64,000 nt of DNA from Herbiconiux moechotypicola (GTDB lineage Bacteria > Actinomycetota > Actinomycetes > Actinomycetales > Microbacteriaceae). Below are positions 50,858 through 64,000 of this stretch, piece after piece. The DNA is taken from contig NZ_JANLCN010000015.1 in the NCBI RefSeq assembly GCF_024979255.1, positions 1 to 64,000 of the forward strand. The letters are read 5' to 3'. The notes beneath the pieces are model-generated. The model saw only the letters and a program-made list of their open reading frames with translations. It had not been told where the DNA came from and did no database searches. Position 1 is the first letter of the stretch, and each line of letters begins with the position of its first letter. A program made the position numbers and the translations under genes.

Positions 50858-52291
50858 ATGACCGCACAGAACTCGAGCGCAGCGACGACCGTCGCCGCCG
50901 CGCGGATGCACGAGGTGACCGAGGAGAACCGCGACATCGTCGACCGGGTGCTCGACTACTCGCGGCAGCGGCTGCTCATGGTCGACACCCCACTCGACAA
51001 GCCCCAGAGCGCCACCGAGCTGAGCCGTCTGGCGGGGGCGACCGTCACCGAGCAGGGCATCGGCGCGGCGAAGGCGCTGTCGATCTTCGAGCACATCCTG
51101 GCCCCGGCCTGCATCACCACCGACGACCCGCGGTACCTCTCGTTCATCCCGAGCGCGCCCTCGAAGGCCGCCGCCGCGTTCGACGTGGTGGTGTCGGCGA
51201 GCGCTCTCTACGGCGGCTCGTGGCTCGAGGGCGCGGGAGCGGTGCACGCCGAGAACGAGGTACTGCGCTGGCTCGCCGCCGAGTTCGGCATGCCCGCCGG
51301 TGCGGGCGGCGTGTTCGTGCAGGGCGGCACGCTCGGCAACCTGTCGGCCCTGGTCGCGGCCCGCGAGGCGGCCCGCGATCGGGCTCGTGAGGCGGGCGGC
51401 CCGCTGCCCGAGCGCTGGCGGGTGGTCTGCAGTGCGGAGGCGCACTCCTCGATCGCCTCGGCCGCGCGGGTGATGGACGTGGAGGTGGTGGCGGTGCCGG
51501 TCGACGCCGACGGCACGCTGCGCGGCCCGGCCGTGCGCGCCGCGCTGGAGGAGCACGGCGGCAGCGTGTTCGCCGTGGTCGCCACGGCGGGCACCACCAA
51601 CTTCGGCATCGTCGACGACCTCGCCGGTGTCGGCGAGGCGGCGGCCGCGCACGGTGTCTGGTTCCACGTCGACGGGGCCTACGGGCTGTCGGCGATGCTG
51701 TCCCCGGAAGCCCGGCCGAGGTTCGCCGGCGTGGAGCGGGCGGACTCGCTCGTGGTCGACCCGCACAAGTGGCTGTTCGCCCCCTTCGACGCCTGCGCCC
51801 TGCTCTACCGCGACCCCGAGCTGGGCCGCCGGGCGCACACCCAGCACGCCGACTACCTCGACACCCTCACCGAGACGACCGACTGGAGCCCCTCTGACTT
51901 CGCGGCGCACCTCACCAGGCGCCCGCGCGGGCTGCCGCTGTGGTTCTCGCTCGCCAGCTACGGGGCTGCGGCATACCGCGAGGCCATCACCGCCTCACTC
52001 GTGCTGGCCCGCGAGGCGGCCGAGCTCATCCGTGAGCGACCCGGATTCGAGCTGGTGCGCGACCCGCAGCTCTCGGTGGTGGTGTTCGAACGGGTCGGCT
52101 GGTCGAAGGCCGACTACTCCGCCTGGTCGGCGAGACTGCTCGACGAGCAGCTCGCTTTCGTCACCCCGAGCGCCCACCACGGCAGGGCGAACGCCCGGTT
52201 CGCCATCGTCAACCCGCGCACGACGCTCGCCGACCTGGTGCTCATCCTCGACACCATGGACGCCCACGGCACCGCCGGGGGACAGTCGTGA
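50858..52291 (+). CDS. PLP-dependent group II decarboxylase
   Basis: A 477-residue pyridoxal-phosphate enzyme of the aromatic-amino-acid/glutamate/diaminobutyrate decarboxylase family (PF00282). SFIPSAPSKAAAAFDVVVSA and GGVFVQGGTLGNLSALVAAR lie in the cofactor domain; WFHVDGAYGLSAML holds the Asp that pairs with the ring nitrogen, and Lys304 in VVDPHKWLFAPFDACAL binds PLP. GGAGG lies five bases before the ATG. It overlaps the agmatine deiminase gene by four bases (GTGA). That context suggests it makes or uses an amine feeding polyamine metabolism, but substrate preference cannot be assigned; the family also includes aromatic decarboxylases. Confidence 0.9.
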   Translation: MTAQNSSAATTVAAARMHEVTEENRDIVDRVLDYSRQRLLMVDTPLDKPQSATELSRLAGATVTEQGIGAAKALSIFEHILAPACITTDDPRYLSFIPSAPSKAAAAFDVVVSASALYGGSWLEGAGAVHAENEVLRWLAAEFGMPAGAGGVFVQGGTLGNLSALVAAREAARDRAREAGGPLPERWRVVCSAEAHSSIASAARVMDVEVVAVPVDADGTLRGPAVRAALEEHGGSVFAVVATAGTTNFGIVDDLAGVGEAAAAHGVWFHVDGAYGLSAMLSPEARPRFAGVERADSLVVDPHKWLFAPFDACALLYRDPELGRRAHTQHADYLDTLTETTDWSPSDFAAHLTRRPRGLPLWFSLASYGAAAYREAITASLVLAREAAELIRERPGFELVRDPQLSVVVFERVGWSKADYSAWSARLLDEQLAFVTPSAHHGRANARFAIVNPRTTLADLVLILDTMDAHGTAGGQS

Positions 52292-53358
52292 CCTGGCGCA
52301 TGCCCGTCGAGGGCGCACCGCACGAGCGCACCTGGATGACCTTCCCGCGCGTCGGAGAGACCCTCGGGCGCACGCCCGCCGAGACGGAGGGCGGCTACGC
52401 CGCGTGGGCCGCCGTGGCCAACGCGGTCGCCGGCTTCGAGCCGCTCTCGATGCTCGTCGACCCCTCCGAGACGGCCCGAGCCCGGTCGCTGCTCGACGGG
52501 GCGATCGACCTCGTCGAGACCCCCGTCGACGAGTTCTGGATGCGCGACTCGGGCCCCACCTTCGTGCTCGACGCCGAGAGGCCGGGAGCGCTCGGCGCGG
52601 TCGACTGGATCTTCAACGGCTGGGGCGCCCCCGCCTGGGCCGAGTGGCAGAAGTCGGCGAGGCACGGAGCCTTCGTGGCGGACGCGGTCGGTGCCGAGCT
52701 CGTGAGCTCGCTGCTCGTGAACGAGGGCGGGGGCATCCACGTCGACGGCGAAGGCACGGTGCTGCTCACCGAGACGGTGCAGCTCGACCCGCGCCGCAAC
52801 CCGTTCGCCGACCGGGGGCGCGTGGAGGCCGAGATGCTCCGCACCCTCGGCACCCACCACCTGGTGTGGCTGCCCCGCGGGCTCACCCGTGACTACGACG
52901 ATTTCGGCACCAACGGTCACGTCGACATCGTGGCGGCGATCCCCTCGCCCGGGCGGCTGCTGCTGCACGCGCAGCCCGACCCCGCGCATCCCGACCACCT
53001 CGTGGTGCAGCAGCTGCGCGAGGTGCTCGCCGGCCAGACGGATGCAGCCGGCCGCGCCTTCGAGATCGTCGAGCTGCCCGCACCGGCCACGCTGACCGAC
53101 GAGCACGGGCCGGTCGACTGGAGCTACGTCAACCACTACGTGCTGAACGGCGCGGTGATCGCGTGCGGCTTCGGCGACCCGGTGGCGGATGCGCGGGCGG
53201 CGTCGATCCTGGCCGAGGAGTACCCGGGTCGTGAGGTGGTGACGGTCGACGCGCGCGAGATCTTCGCGCGCGGCGGGGGCATCCACTGCATCACGCAGCA
53301 GCAACCCGCGCTGCCCGAGCTGCCCGCGCGCGAGGCGGGGACGGGCGCCGGCGCATGA
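52288..53358 (+). CDS. aguA: Agmatine deiminase family protein
   Basis: A 356-residue guanidine-modifying enzyme that would convert agmatine to N-carbamoylputrescine and ammonia. Family landmarks are ERTWMTFP, the substrate-binding VDEFWMRDSGPTF, LLVNEGGGIHVDGEG, the catalytic His region FGTNGHVDIV and the nucleophile Cys334 in ARGGGIHCITQQQP. Length is normal. It starts at a GTG inside the decarboxylase stop and ends overlapping the amidase start (ATGA), so three enzymes are translationally coupled. Confidence 0.92.
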   Translation: MTWRMPVEGAPHERTWMTFPRVGETLGRTPAETEGGYAAWAAVANAVAGFEPLSMLVDPSETARARSLLDGAIDLVETPVDEFWMRDSGPTFVLDAERPGALGAVDWIFNGWGAPAWAEWQKSARHGAFVADAVGAELVSSLLVNEGGGIHVDGEGTVLLTETVQLDPRRNPFADRGRVEAEMLRTLGTHHLVWLPRGLTRDYDDFGTNGHVDIVAAIPSPGRLLLHAQPDPAHPDHLVVQQLREVLAGQTDAAGRAFEIVELPAPATLTDEHGPVDWSYVNHYVLNGAVIACGFGDPVADARAASILAEEYPGREVVTVDAREIFARGGGIHCITQQQPALPELPAREAGTGAGA

Positions 53359-55060
53359 GCTTCGACGTCGTGGAGGCGCCGATCGCGGTGCTCCGCTCTG
53401 CGCTGGAGGAGGGCCGCACCACGAGCGTCGAGCTCGTGAACGCCTACCTCGCCAGAATCGAGGCCTACGACCGCGGGGGGCCGCGGCTGAACGCCCTGGT
53501 CGAACTGAACCCCGGAGCGCTCGACGAGGCACGCGCCTCCGACGCGCGGCGGGCAGCGGATCCTGTGCTCGGGCCGCTGGACGGCATCCCGTACACCGCG
53601 AAGGACAGCTACCTCGTGCGAGGCCTCACGGCGGCGGCCGGCAGCCCGGCCTTCGCAGGCCTGCGGGCACAGCGCGACGCCTTCACCGTGGAGCGGCTGC
53701 GCGCCGGCGGTGCGATCTGCCTCGGCCTCACCAACATGCCGCCGATGGCCAACGGAGGCATGCAGCGCGGACTCTACGGGCGCGCCGAGAGCCCCTACAG
53801 CGCCGGGTACCTCACCTCGGCCTTCGCCTCGGGGTCGTCCAACGGATCGGGCACGGCCACCGCCGCGAGCTTCGCGGCCTTCGGCCTGGCCGAGGAGACC
53901 TGGTCGAGCGGCCGGGCGCCGGCCACCAACAACGCGCTCTGCGCCTACACGCCGTCGCGCGGGGTCATCTCGGTGCGCGGCAACTGGCCTCTCGTGCCCA
54001 CGATGGATGTCGTGGTGCCGCACGCCCGCACGGTCGCCGACCTGCTCGAGGTGCTCGACGTCGTGGTCGACGACGACCCGGATGCGCGGGGCGACTTCTG
54101 GCGGTCGCAGCCGTGGGTCGAGATCCCGGCCGCGTCGAGCATCCGGCCGCCGTCGTTCCCGGCGCTGGCCCCGGCCAGCGACGACCATGCGCAGGCCGCC
54201 CTTGCCGGCGTGCGGTTCGGGGTGCCGCGCATGTATCTCGGCACCGACGAGCACGCGGGTACGGGCACCGGGATCGGCGGACCGACGGGGGAGCGGATCG
54301 TTCCGCGGCCGAGCTCGCTCGAGCTGTTCGGGCGGGTGCGCCGGGTGCTCGAGGCGGCGGGTGCGGAGGTCGTGGAAGTCGGCTTCCCCGCGGTGACGAA
54401 CTACGAGGGCGACCGGGCCGGCGCGCCCACGATCGCGACGAGGGGCTTGGTGTCTCCGGAGTTCCTGAAGCGCGAGATCGTCGACCTCTCGGCGTGGGCG
54501 TGGGACGACTTCCTCGCCGCCAACGGCGATCCCGCCCTCTCGACGCTCGTCGGAGTCGACGGCTCGGCGATCTTCCCGCATCCGGCCGGCGCGCTGCCCG
54601 ACCGGTACACCGGCTTCGACGACGACATCGCGGGCTACCCCGAGCAGGTGCGCGAGCATCCGTACTCCGCGTTCACCGACATCCCCGCCCTCGCCGACGG
54701 CGTGCGGGGCCTCGAACGCACGAGGGAGCTCGACCTGGAGGAGTGGATGGACGACCTCGGGCTCGACGCCGTGCTCTTCCCCGCCGTGGCCGACGTCGGG
54801 CCGGCCGACATGGACGTGAACCCGGAATCGGCCGACGCCGGGTGGCGCAACGGGGTGTGGGTGGCGAACGGCAACCTCGCGGTGCGGCACCTCGGCATCC
54901 CGACCGTCACCGTACCGATGGGGGAGATGGCCGACATCGGCATGCCCATCGGGGTCACGCTCGCGGGGCCGGCCTACTCCGACGTGCTGCTGCTCCGGCT
55001 GGCCGCGGCCCTCGAACGACTGCACCCTGCGCGCACCGAGCCGCCGCGCACCCCGCGGCT

Positions 55061-55064
<4 letters not shown>
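53355..55064 (+). CDS. Amidase-signature family amidase
   Basis: A 569-residue serine amidase. The catalytic Lys is in IPYTAKDSYLV; the cis-Ser region is ASGSSNGSGTATAASFA and the nucleophile Ser is in EETWSSGRAPATNN, as in allophanate hydrolase/GatA relatives, though with a Trp-Ser-Ser variation of the usual TDTGGS. A C-terminal region with PTVTVPMGEMADIGMPIGV is typical. Given the agmatine deiminase next to it, a plausible substrate is N-carbamoylputrescine or another amide, replacing the nitrilase-type AguB, but this is inference. It overlaps both neighbours. Confidence 0.88.
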
Positions 55065-59322
<4,258 letters not shown>

Positions 59323-59325
<3 letters not shown>

Positions 59326-59367
59326 TCGTCTCTCGACTGACCGTCTCGCTCCTGATCGCCTCTACCG
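59323..59367 (+). repeat. 15-base repeat, three copies, with repeated in-frame stops
   Basis: Imperfect 15-base units start at 59323, 59338 and 59353, each opening TGAYCGYCTCK. Because the unit is five codons, TGA recurs in the same frame three times at the end of the monooxygenase gene. The last copy overlaps the end of the convergent membrane-protein gene. Confidence 0.6.
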
Positions 59368-59808
59368 GAGTCGTACCCGCACCTTGTTGAGCGGCTTCTG
59401 TGTGGCCGGCGGATGGCGCAGCAGGCGCACCGAGGAGTGGGCGTAGGCGGTCGCGATCAGGCCGTCGAACAGGAGTCCGCTGACGGCCTGGGCGGGATGC
59501 GCAGCGCTCAATCCGGTCAGGGCGAAGACCACGCCGGTCACGGTGAAGACGGCGAACAGGCTCGCCACCACGAACCCGGCGGTGGGCCGCGAGGTCATCC
59601 GCCACCAGGCCCGAGGGGGCAGCAGCGGTTCGTCTCGACCGCGGAACGAGCGGGTGCCGACGGCGAACACCAGCACGAAGAAGGCATTGCCCAGCACTTC
59701 GGCGACCACCCAGGGAGTCGCGCGGAGAAGGGTGTTGACGAGGAAGATCGCAACCACGGCACCGACGATGTAGAGCAGCTTCCAGCCGGTCTTGACGATG
59801 CGGGGCAC
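59362..59808 (-). CDS. Membrane protein, unknown function
   Basis: A 148-residue protein with about four hydrophobic spans: LLYIVGAVVAIFLVNTLL, GNAFFVLVFAVGT, FVVASLFAVFTVTGVVFAL and AVSGLLFDGLIATAYAH, with basic loops (RSFRGRDEPLLPPRAWWRM). No family is recognised. TACGAT lies six bases before the GTG (59815-59820 on the complement), supporting a leaderless start there; the frame continues upstream but is antisense to the sigma-factor gene. Confidence 0.65.
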   Translation of the reverse strand: MPRIVKTGWKLLYIVGAVVAIFLVNTLLRATPWVVAEVLGNAFFVLVFAVGTRSFRGRDEPLLPPRAWWRMTSRPTAGFVVASLFAVFTVTGVVFALTGLSAAHPAQAVSGLLFDGLIATAYAHSSVRLLRHPPATQKPLNKVRVRLR

Positions 59809-59880
59809 GGGGTGATCGTAGCGGCGGATGCGGGTGGGGTGTCCCCATTCGACGGGTGTTGGACATACCAGGATGTGAGT

Positions 59881-60501
59881 ATGGATTCCGGGGATGAGAT
59901 CGCGGTGGCCGATGAGGCGGACGCGGTGTTGTGGGGGCGGTGCCTCGACGGGGACGGCGAGGCGATGGCGATGCTGTTCGACCGGCATGAGCGGCGCCTT
60001 TTTCGCGCGGCGCTGAGGGATGCGAGTACGGTGCACGACGCGGAGGACATCGTGTCGACGGTGTTCCTGGAGCTGTGGCGGTCACGGGCACGGGTGCGGG
60101 TGGTCGACGGTTCGCTGCTGCCCTGGCTGCTCGTGACGTGCGCCAACGTGTCGCGCAATGTGGCCCGCAGTCGGCGCCGCTACCGCACGCTGCTGGCGAA
60201 ACTGCCACCCGACGAGCACGAGCCCGACCCGGCCGACGGGGCGCTCGACGCCATCGAGGCGCTCCAGCGCGACCGGCGGGTGGCCGCCGCGCTCCGGGAG
60301 CTGCGGCCGGCCGACCGGCAGATCCTGGTGCTGTCGGCGGTGGAGGGACTCTCGCTCGCCGAGTGCGCGTCGGCGCTCGGCATCGGCCACGACGCTGCCA
60401 AAGCACGGCTGACCCGGGCGCGGCGACGCGCCAAGAGCCTGCTGACCGAGAGCATGGGCGACCCTTTCGTCGCCGTGCGGATGGAGGAGACACGAGCATG
60501 A
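59881..60501 (+). CDS. Sigma-70 family (ECF-like) RNA polymerase sigma factor
   Basis: A 206-residue sigma factor paralogous to the one at 23885. Region 2: GEAMAMLFDRHERRLFRAAL, DAEDIVSTVFLELWRSRARV; region 4: LRPADRQILVLSAVEGLSLA, IGHDAAKARLTRARRRAKSL. Region 2 shares RVRVVDG and the following W-L-xVTxxNVxRNVxRSR pattern with its paralogue. CAGGAT lies six bases before the ATG (59869-59874). The stop overlaps a membrane-protein gene (ATGA), the same two-gene layout as at 23885-25116. Confidence 0.88.
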   Translation: MDSGDEIAVADEADAVLWGRCLDGDGEAMAMLFDRHERRLFRAALRDASTVHDAEDIVSTVFLELWRSRARVRVVDGSLLPWLLVTCANVSRNVARSRRRYRTLLAKLPPDEHEPDPADGALDAIEALQRDRRVAAALRELRPADRQILVLSAVEGLSLAECASALGIGHDAAKARLTRARRRAKSLLTESMGDPFVAVRMEETRA

Positions 60502-61400
60502 GCATCCCCGAATTCGACCTCCGCCGCCGCGCCGCGGTGCGGCGGATGCTCGCCGACACGGTGTCGGCGCCCCGCCGCGCGCGGCGTGTCCCCTGGGCGG
60601 GCTTCGCCGCCTTCGTGCTCGCGGGCCTCCTGGCGGGCGGCGCCGTGACGGCGGCGTCGGCGAGTTTTGGCCCGAGCACCGTCGTGGGTTCCGTCTCAGG
60701 CGAACCCGTCGATCCGGCCGAGGGTCTCGACGGCATGCCCGCACTTGTGGGCACACCACCCGGCGCGCCCATCCCGGTGCTCGTCGGCGGTGCGCAGTCG
60801 GTGATCATCGAGGCCGACGGCAGCTCGCTCTACCCGGCGCCGGAGGGTTCGGGATGGACGGCGGTCATTCCGCTGGCACCACCAGAACGGGCCACCCACA
60901 TGCGCGTCGCGACCCAGTGCCTCACACCAGGAGCGGTTCGCGCGGGGCAGAACGCCGACGGCAACAACGGGTCATCGACGTGCGGAGGGCCGTGGGAGGG
61001 GCCGGTCACCGGCCCGCGCACCGGCCAGGACGAGCCGCTCTCCGACGGCCTCATCTACTACGTCGACCTCGACCCCGGCACGAGCGTCGTGCTCACGTTC
61101 GAGTTCCTGCTGCATGTCGAGACCACGTGGGGTGTGAACGCCCGGGGCGAGACCTACGGCACCTACAAGGAGGGCGCCGGCGAACCCGATCTTCTGTCGG
61201 CGAGTGGCACGAACGGCGCCCGCGGTTACGTGCGCCGAAGCGAGCTCGCATTCGTCGACGGCACCGCCGCGATGGAAGGCTTCCGCAGCTTCGACGACGT
61301 GACCCGCTGGCAAGAGGAGACCGCCGGGAGGACCTACCTCGTGCCAGTGTACGAGTCCGACGGCGTGACCGTCATCGGCGAGATGCAAGTGGGCGGATGA
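60498..61400 (+). CDS. Membrane protein co-encoded with sigma factor
   Basis: A 300-residue protein with an Arg-rich cytoplasmic N terminus of about 35 residues, a single span (WAGFAAFVLAGLLAGGAVTA) and a large outside domain. The outer part has two cysteines (ATQCLTPG and SSTCGGPW) and an aromatic-rich region (GLIYYVDLDPGTSVVLTFEF). It overlaps the sigma gene by four bases. As with the shorter partner at 24481-25116, no zinc-type anti-sigma motif is present. It may sense an envelope signal and control the sigma factor; this is inference from gene order. Confidence 0.7.
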   Translation: MSIPEFDLRRRAAVRRMLADTVSAPRRARRVPWAGFAAFVLAGLLAGGAVTAASASFGPSTVVGSVSGEPVDPAEGLDGMPALVGTPPGAPIPVLVGGAQSVIIEADGSSLYPAPEGSGWTAVIPLAPPERATHMRVATQCLTPGAVRAGQNADGNNGSSTCGGPWEGPVTGPRTGQDEPLSDGLIYYVDLDPGTSVVLTFEFLLHVETTWGVNARGETYGTYKEGAGEPDLLSASGTNGARGYVRRSELAFVDGTAAMEGFRSFDDVTRWQEETAGRTYLVPVYESDGVTVIGEMQVGG

Positions 61401-61416
61401 GCCCGCCCGGATCGCG

Positions 61417-61902
61417 TCAGACCGTCGCCTGCGGCAGCACCCGCTCGAAGGCGTCGAGGCTGATGCCCTGGTCGAGCACGTGCTTCGACCACTCGCGGGC
61501 CGTGTGCAGAGAGTGGTCGCGGTAGTTGCCGCACTCGCGCGCGGTGACGGCCGGCACATCCGACTCGACGGCCTCGAACGCGATGAACCGCAGGCTCGCG
61601 TCGAGCGCGGCCACCACGTCGGCCACCTCGGGCTCGCCCCACATGAGCAGGTGGAACCCGGTGCGGCAGCCGAACGGCGAGATGTCGATGACGCCGTCGA
61701 TGCGGTCGCGCAGCAGCCCGGCGAGCAGGTGCTCGAGGGTGTGGATGCCCGCGGTCGGTATCTCCTGCACGTTCGGCTGGGTGAGGCGCACGTCGAAGTT
61801 CGTGACCGTGCCGCCGCCCGGGCCGTGCTCCACCCCGATGCGCCGCACGTAGGGGGCCAGCACCGCGTTGTGGTCGAGCGTGAAGCTCTCGATCTCCGCC
61901 AT
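61417..61902 (-). CDS. luxS: S-ribosylhomocysteine lyase
   Basis: A 161-residue LuxS. Zinc ligands are His54 and His58 in [11 protein letters not shown] and Cys124 in [12 protein letters not shown]; the catalytic Cys79 is in [11 protein letters not shown]. The enzyme splits S-ribosylhomocysteine into homocysteine and the autoinducer-2 precursor, in the activated methyl cycle. Its ATG shares one base with the stop of the aminotransferase gene, so it is the last gene in the methionine operon. This context argues for a recycling role first, with signalling possible. Confidence 0.96.
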   Translation of the reverse strand: MAEIESFTLDHNAVLAPYVRRIGVEHGPGGGTVTNFDVRLTQPNVQEIPTAGIHTLEHLLAGLLRDRIDGVIDISPFGCRTGFHLLMWGEPEVADVVAALDASLRFIAFEAVESDVPAVTARECGNYRDHSLHTAREWSKHVLDQGISLDAFERVLPQATV

Positions 61903-63131
61903 CAGTCGTTCTCCTGTCGGGTGGGGCCGGGCGCGACGATCCGCCCGGAGGTTCTCGTGAACGCGTCGAGGCGCTCGATCAGCTCGTGCAGGGTGGCGTC
62001 GTCGCTCACGAGCCCGAGCCGGATGTGCCCGGCGCCACGCGGTCCGAAGCCTTCACCGGGCGCCACGGCGACCCTGGCCTCCTCGCGCAGCCGCGCCGCG
62101 AATCCGATCGCCCCGCCCTCGGCGGCAGCGGCCTCGGGCAGCCGCACCCACACGAAGAAGGTGCCCTCGGGCTCCACCACGTCCCAGCCCAGGCGTCGCA
62201 GGCCCGACACCACGAGGTCGCGCCGGCGCTGGTAGACGCCGACGAGCTCGCGCGCCGCCGTCTGGTCGCCGCCGAGAGCTGCTGCCGCGGCCTCCTGCGA
62301 AGCGCCGAACATGGTGCTGAAGGCCTGCGACTGGTACTTCTTCATGGCCGTGACGAGCGAGGTGTTGCCGGCCGCGAAGCCGATGCGCCAGCCCGCCATG
62401 CTGTAGGTCTTCGAGAGCGTCTGCGCCTCCACGGTCACCGCGAGCTCGCGGTCGACGGCGAGCGCCGAGAGGGGCGCGCGCCCGTCGAACCCGAGCGAGG
62501 AGTAGGCGAAGTCGTGCACGAACGACGCTCCCGTGCGCAGCGAGAAGGCGATCGCCTCCTCGAACGCGGCCGGGGTGGCGAGCGCACCCGTGGGATTGTT
62601 CGGGTAGTTGAGCAGCAGCAGTGCGGCCTCGTCGAGACCGTCGAGCGCGGCGAAGTCGGGCTGGTAGCCCGGCTCCGACAGAGGCACGGATGCGATGCGC
62701 CCGCCCGCGAGATCGGTCGCCGAGGTGTACATGGGGTAGCCGGGATCGGGCAGCACCACAGTCGTGCCGGGGTCGACCCGGGAGAGCACCGCGGCCATGA
62801 TGGCCTCGTGCGACCCGTGGAAGACCGCGACCTGCGCATCCGGGTCGATCTCGACGCCGTGGTCGTCGCGGTAGCGCAGCGCCACCGCCTCACGGAAGCG
62901 GGCCCGGCCGGCGTAAGAGGGATAGCGGTGGTTGGCCGCATCGGCCACCTCGCGCTGCATCGCCGTCACGATGTGCTCGGGCGTGGGCAGGTCGGGGTTG
63001 CCCTTCGAGACGTCGATCATGCGGGGACCCGGCTGGGCGCCGAGCCGCGCGATCTCGCGGTCCATCTCACCCCAGAAGTTCGGGGGCAGCGCCTGCACGC
63101 GGGCGGCGGGTGCGAACTCGACCACCGTCAC
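61902..63131 (-). CDS. PLP-dependent aminotransferase class I/II
   Basis: A 409-residue fold-type I aminotransferase. [13 protein letters not shown]-like start ([20 protein letters not shown]), [16 protein letters not shown] and the PLP lysine in [19 protein letters not shown] are diagnostic; the C-terminal Arg is in [11 protein letters not shown]. The GTG at 63131 overlaps the stop of metI by four bases (GTGA). Its place between metI and luxS suggests a sulfur amino acid substrate such as methionine or its keto acid, although relatives accept other amino acids. Confidence 0.9.
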   Translation of the reverse strand: MTVVEFAPAARVQALPPNFWGEMDREIARLGAQPGPRMIDVSKGNPDLPTPEHIVTAMQREVADAANHRYPSYAGRARFREAVALRYRDDHGVEIDPDAQVAVFHGSHEAIMAAVLSRVDPGTTVVLPDPGYPMYTSATDLAGGRIASVPLSEPGYQPDFAALDGLDEAALLLLNYPNNPTGALATPAAFEEAIAFSLRTGASFVHDFAYSSLGFDGRAPLSALAVDRELAVTVEAQTLSKTYSMAGWRIGFAAGNTSLVTAMKKYQSQAFSTMFGASQEAAAAALGGDQTAARELVGVYQRRRDLVVSGLRRLGWDVVEPEGTFFVWVRLPEAAAAEGGAIGFAARLREEARVAVAPGEGFGPRGAGHIRLGLVSDDATLHELIERLDAFTRTSGRIVAPGPTRQEND

Positions 63132-63796
63132 CGCCTCCGGAACCGGCGGGCGATGACCGTGCCGAGCAGCTGGATGCCCTGCACGAGCACGATCAGGGTG
63201 ACCACGGTGATGACCATGGCGAAGCCGTCGTAGCGCTGGTAGCCGTAGGAGAGCGCGAGGTCGCCGATTCCGCCTGCACCCACGGTGCCGGCCATCGCGG
63301 TGGCGTCGAGCAGACCCACCGAGGCGATGGTGATGGCCAGGATGAGCGAACCGCGCGCCTCGGGCAGCATGAACCGCCAGAAGATCTGCCAGGGCGACGC
63401 GCCCATCGCCCGCGCCGCCTCGATGACGCCGCGCGGCACCTCGAGCAGGGAGTTCTCGACCAGGCGGCCGATGTAGGGCGCGATCATCACCGTGAGCGGC
63501 ACGATGGCAGCCCACACGCCGATGCTCGTGCCGACCAGCAGCCGCGTGAACGGGAGGATCGCCACGAGCAGGATGATGAACGGCAGCGAGCGGATGAGGT
63601 TGACGACCACCGCGAGGCCGAGGCTGATCGGACGGTTCTCGAGCACTCCGCCCGCCCGAGTGAGGGCGAGCACGGCGCCGATGATCACACCGAGGATCGA
63701 CCCGAGCACGAGCGAGACGCCGAGCATCTGCAGCGTCTCGCCGAGCGCCTTGAAGAACAGCTCGGGGGTGATGAGGGTCCACTTGTCGCCGTTCAC
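63128..63796 (-). CDS. metI: Methionine ABC transporter permease
   Basis: A 222-residue permease with about five spans. FFKALGETLQMLGVSLVLGS, NLIRSLPFIILLVAILPF and the docking loop EVPRGVIEAARAMGASPWQI, followed by VGAGGIGDLALSYGYQRYD, are typical of MetI subunits. GAGGAGG precedes the GTG start. The stop of metN overlaps the start by four bases and its own stop overlaps the aminotransferase gene. Confidence 0.94.
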   Translation of the reverse strand: MNGDKWTLITPELFFKALGETLQMLGVSLVLGSILGVIIGAVLALTRAGGVLENRPISLGLAVVVNLIRSLPFIILLVAILPFTRLLVGTSIGVWAAIVPLTVMIAPYIGRLVENSLLEVPRGVIEAARAMGASPWQIFWRFMLPEARGSLILAITIASVGLLDATAMAGTVGAGGIGDLALSYGYQRYDGFAMVITVVTLIVLVQGIQLLGTVIARRFRRR

Positions 63797-64000
63797 GGGC
63801 GCACCTCCTCGAGGTGCACGACGCGTTCGGTGAGGAAGGCCCGGGCGGCGGCCACTCGGTCGGGGGCACCCGTGACCTTCACGATCATCTGGCCCACCGT
63901 GTGCTCCTGGATCTCGGTCATGTCGGCGTGCAGCATGTTCACCTCGACACCGAGCTTCGAGATGAGGTCGGAGAGCAGGGGCTGCGTGACCTGCTCGTCG
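63793..64000 (-). CDS. metN: Methionine ABC transporter ATP-binding protein, C-terminal part
   Basis: The window ends inside this gene; the last 68 residues are present. They read as the NIL/ACT-like regulatory domain of MetN: VTQPLLSDLISKLGVEVNML, HADMTEIQEHTVGQMIVKV, then ARAFLTERVVHLEEVRP before the stop. This domain binds methionine and inhibits transport. The frame is open to the edge. Overlap with metI (GTGA) and the neighbour luxS support the identification. Confidence 0.88.
   Translation of the reverse strand, partial: DEQVTQPLLSDLISKLGVEVNMLHADMTEIQEHTVGQMIVKVTGAPDRVAAARAFLTERVVHLEEVRP

Overview
The window is high-GC DNA with very dense coding, many GTG starts, ATGA/GTGA overlaps and actinobacterial protein families. 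It most resembles a plant- or soil-associated member of the Microbacteriaceae (inference; the genus cannot be fixed from this sequence alone). I count about 62 protein genes. I see no rRNA, tRNA, insertion sequence, prophage or CRISPR array, and no gene-free stretch longer than 300 bases. The first ~213 bases are a G-rich repeat field.

Layout. 214-4327: HxlR regulator divergent from a short-chain dehydrogenase, an FAD hydroxylase, a small membrane protein and a family 2 glycosyltransferase. 4514-17419: a plant-glycan locus with a GH3 glucosidase, a CUT1 sugar ABC importer (binding protein plus two permeases), an AraC regulator, a DUF5107-TPR protein, a cellulase-like hydrolase and a CE7 esterase; the last three overlap by a few bases at most. 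17464-26890: small housekeeping and unknown genes (DUF2000 divergent from AraC, RraA-like, two lipoproteins, YbhB-like, sigma factor with membrane partner, DUF2200, a Tat-exported protein).

26745-37250 is the most distinctive block. An NMT1-type ABC importer with two different permeases, four paralogous flavin-dependent monooxygenases of the NtaA/SnaA/DszA type, a TetR regulator and an XRE-cupin regulator form two divergent transcription units. A nearly identical 16-base operator candidate lies in front of both units. This looks like an uptake-plus-oxygenolytic-cleavage system for an unidentified small molecule.

37311-50740: GT39-like membrane transferase, alpha/beta hydrolase, DUF805, a PBP4-type carboxypeptidase overlapping a class C serine hydrolase, TetR divergent from an epimerase with two identical 13-base palindromes between them, DUF4287, a small HTH regulator divergent from a methionine aminopeptidase with a duplicated operator, a DHFR-like reductase, Pgi and another serine hydrolase. 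50858-56485 is a tight four-gene operon (PLP decarboxylase, agmatine deiminase, amidase, APC permease), probably for agmatine or polyamines. 56434-61400: two divergent FAD monooxygenases, a membrane protein and a second sigma/membrane-protein pair. 61417-64000: luxS, an aminotransferase, metI and the end of metN, transcribed leftwards as one methionine/S-adenosylmethionine-recycling operon that runs off the window.

About 20 first-in-unit genes carry a (T/C)ANNNT hexamer 5-7 bases before the start codon and have no clear ribosome binding site, the mark of leaderless transcripts; operon-internal genes mostly use Shine-Dalgarno sites or stop-start overlaps.
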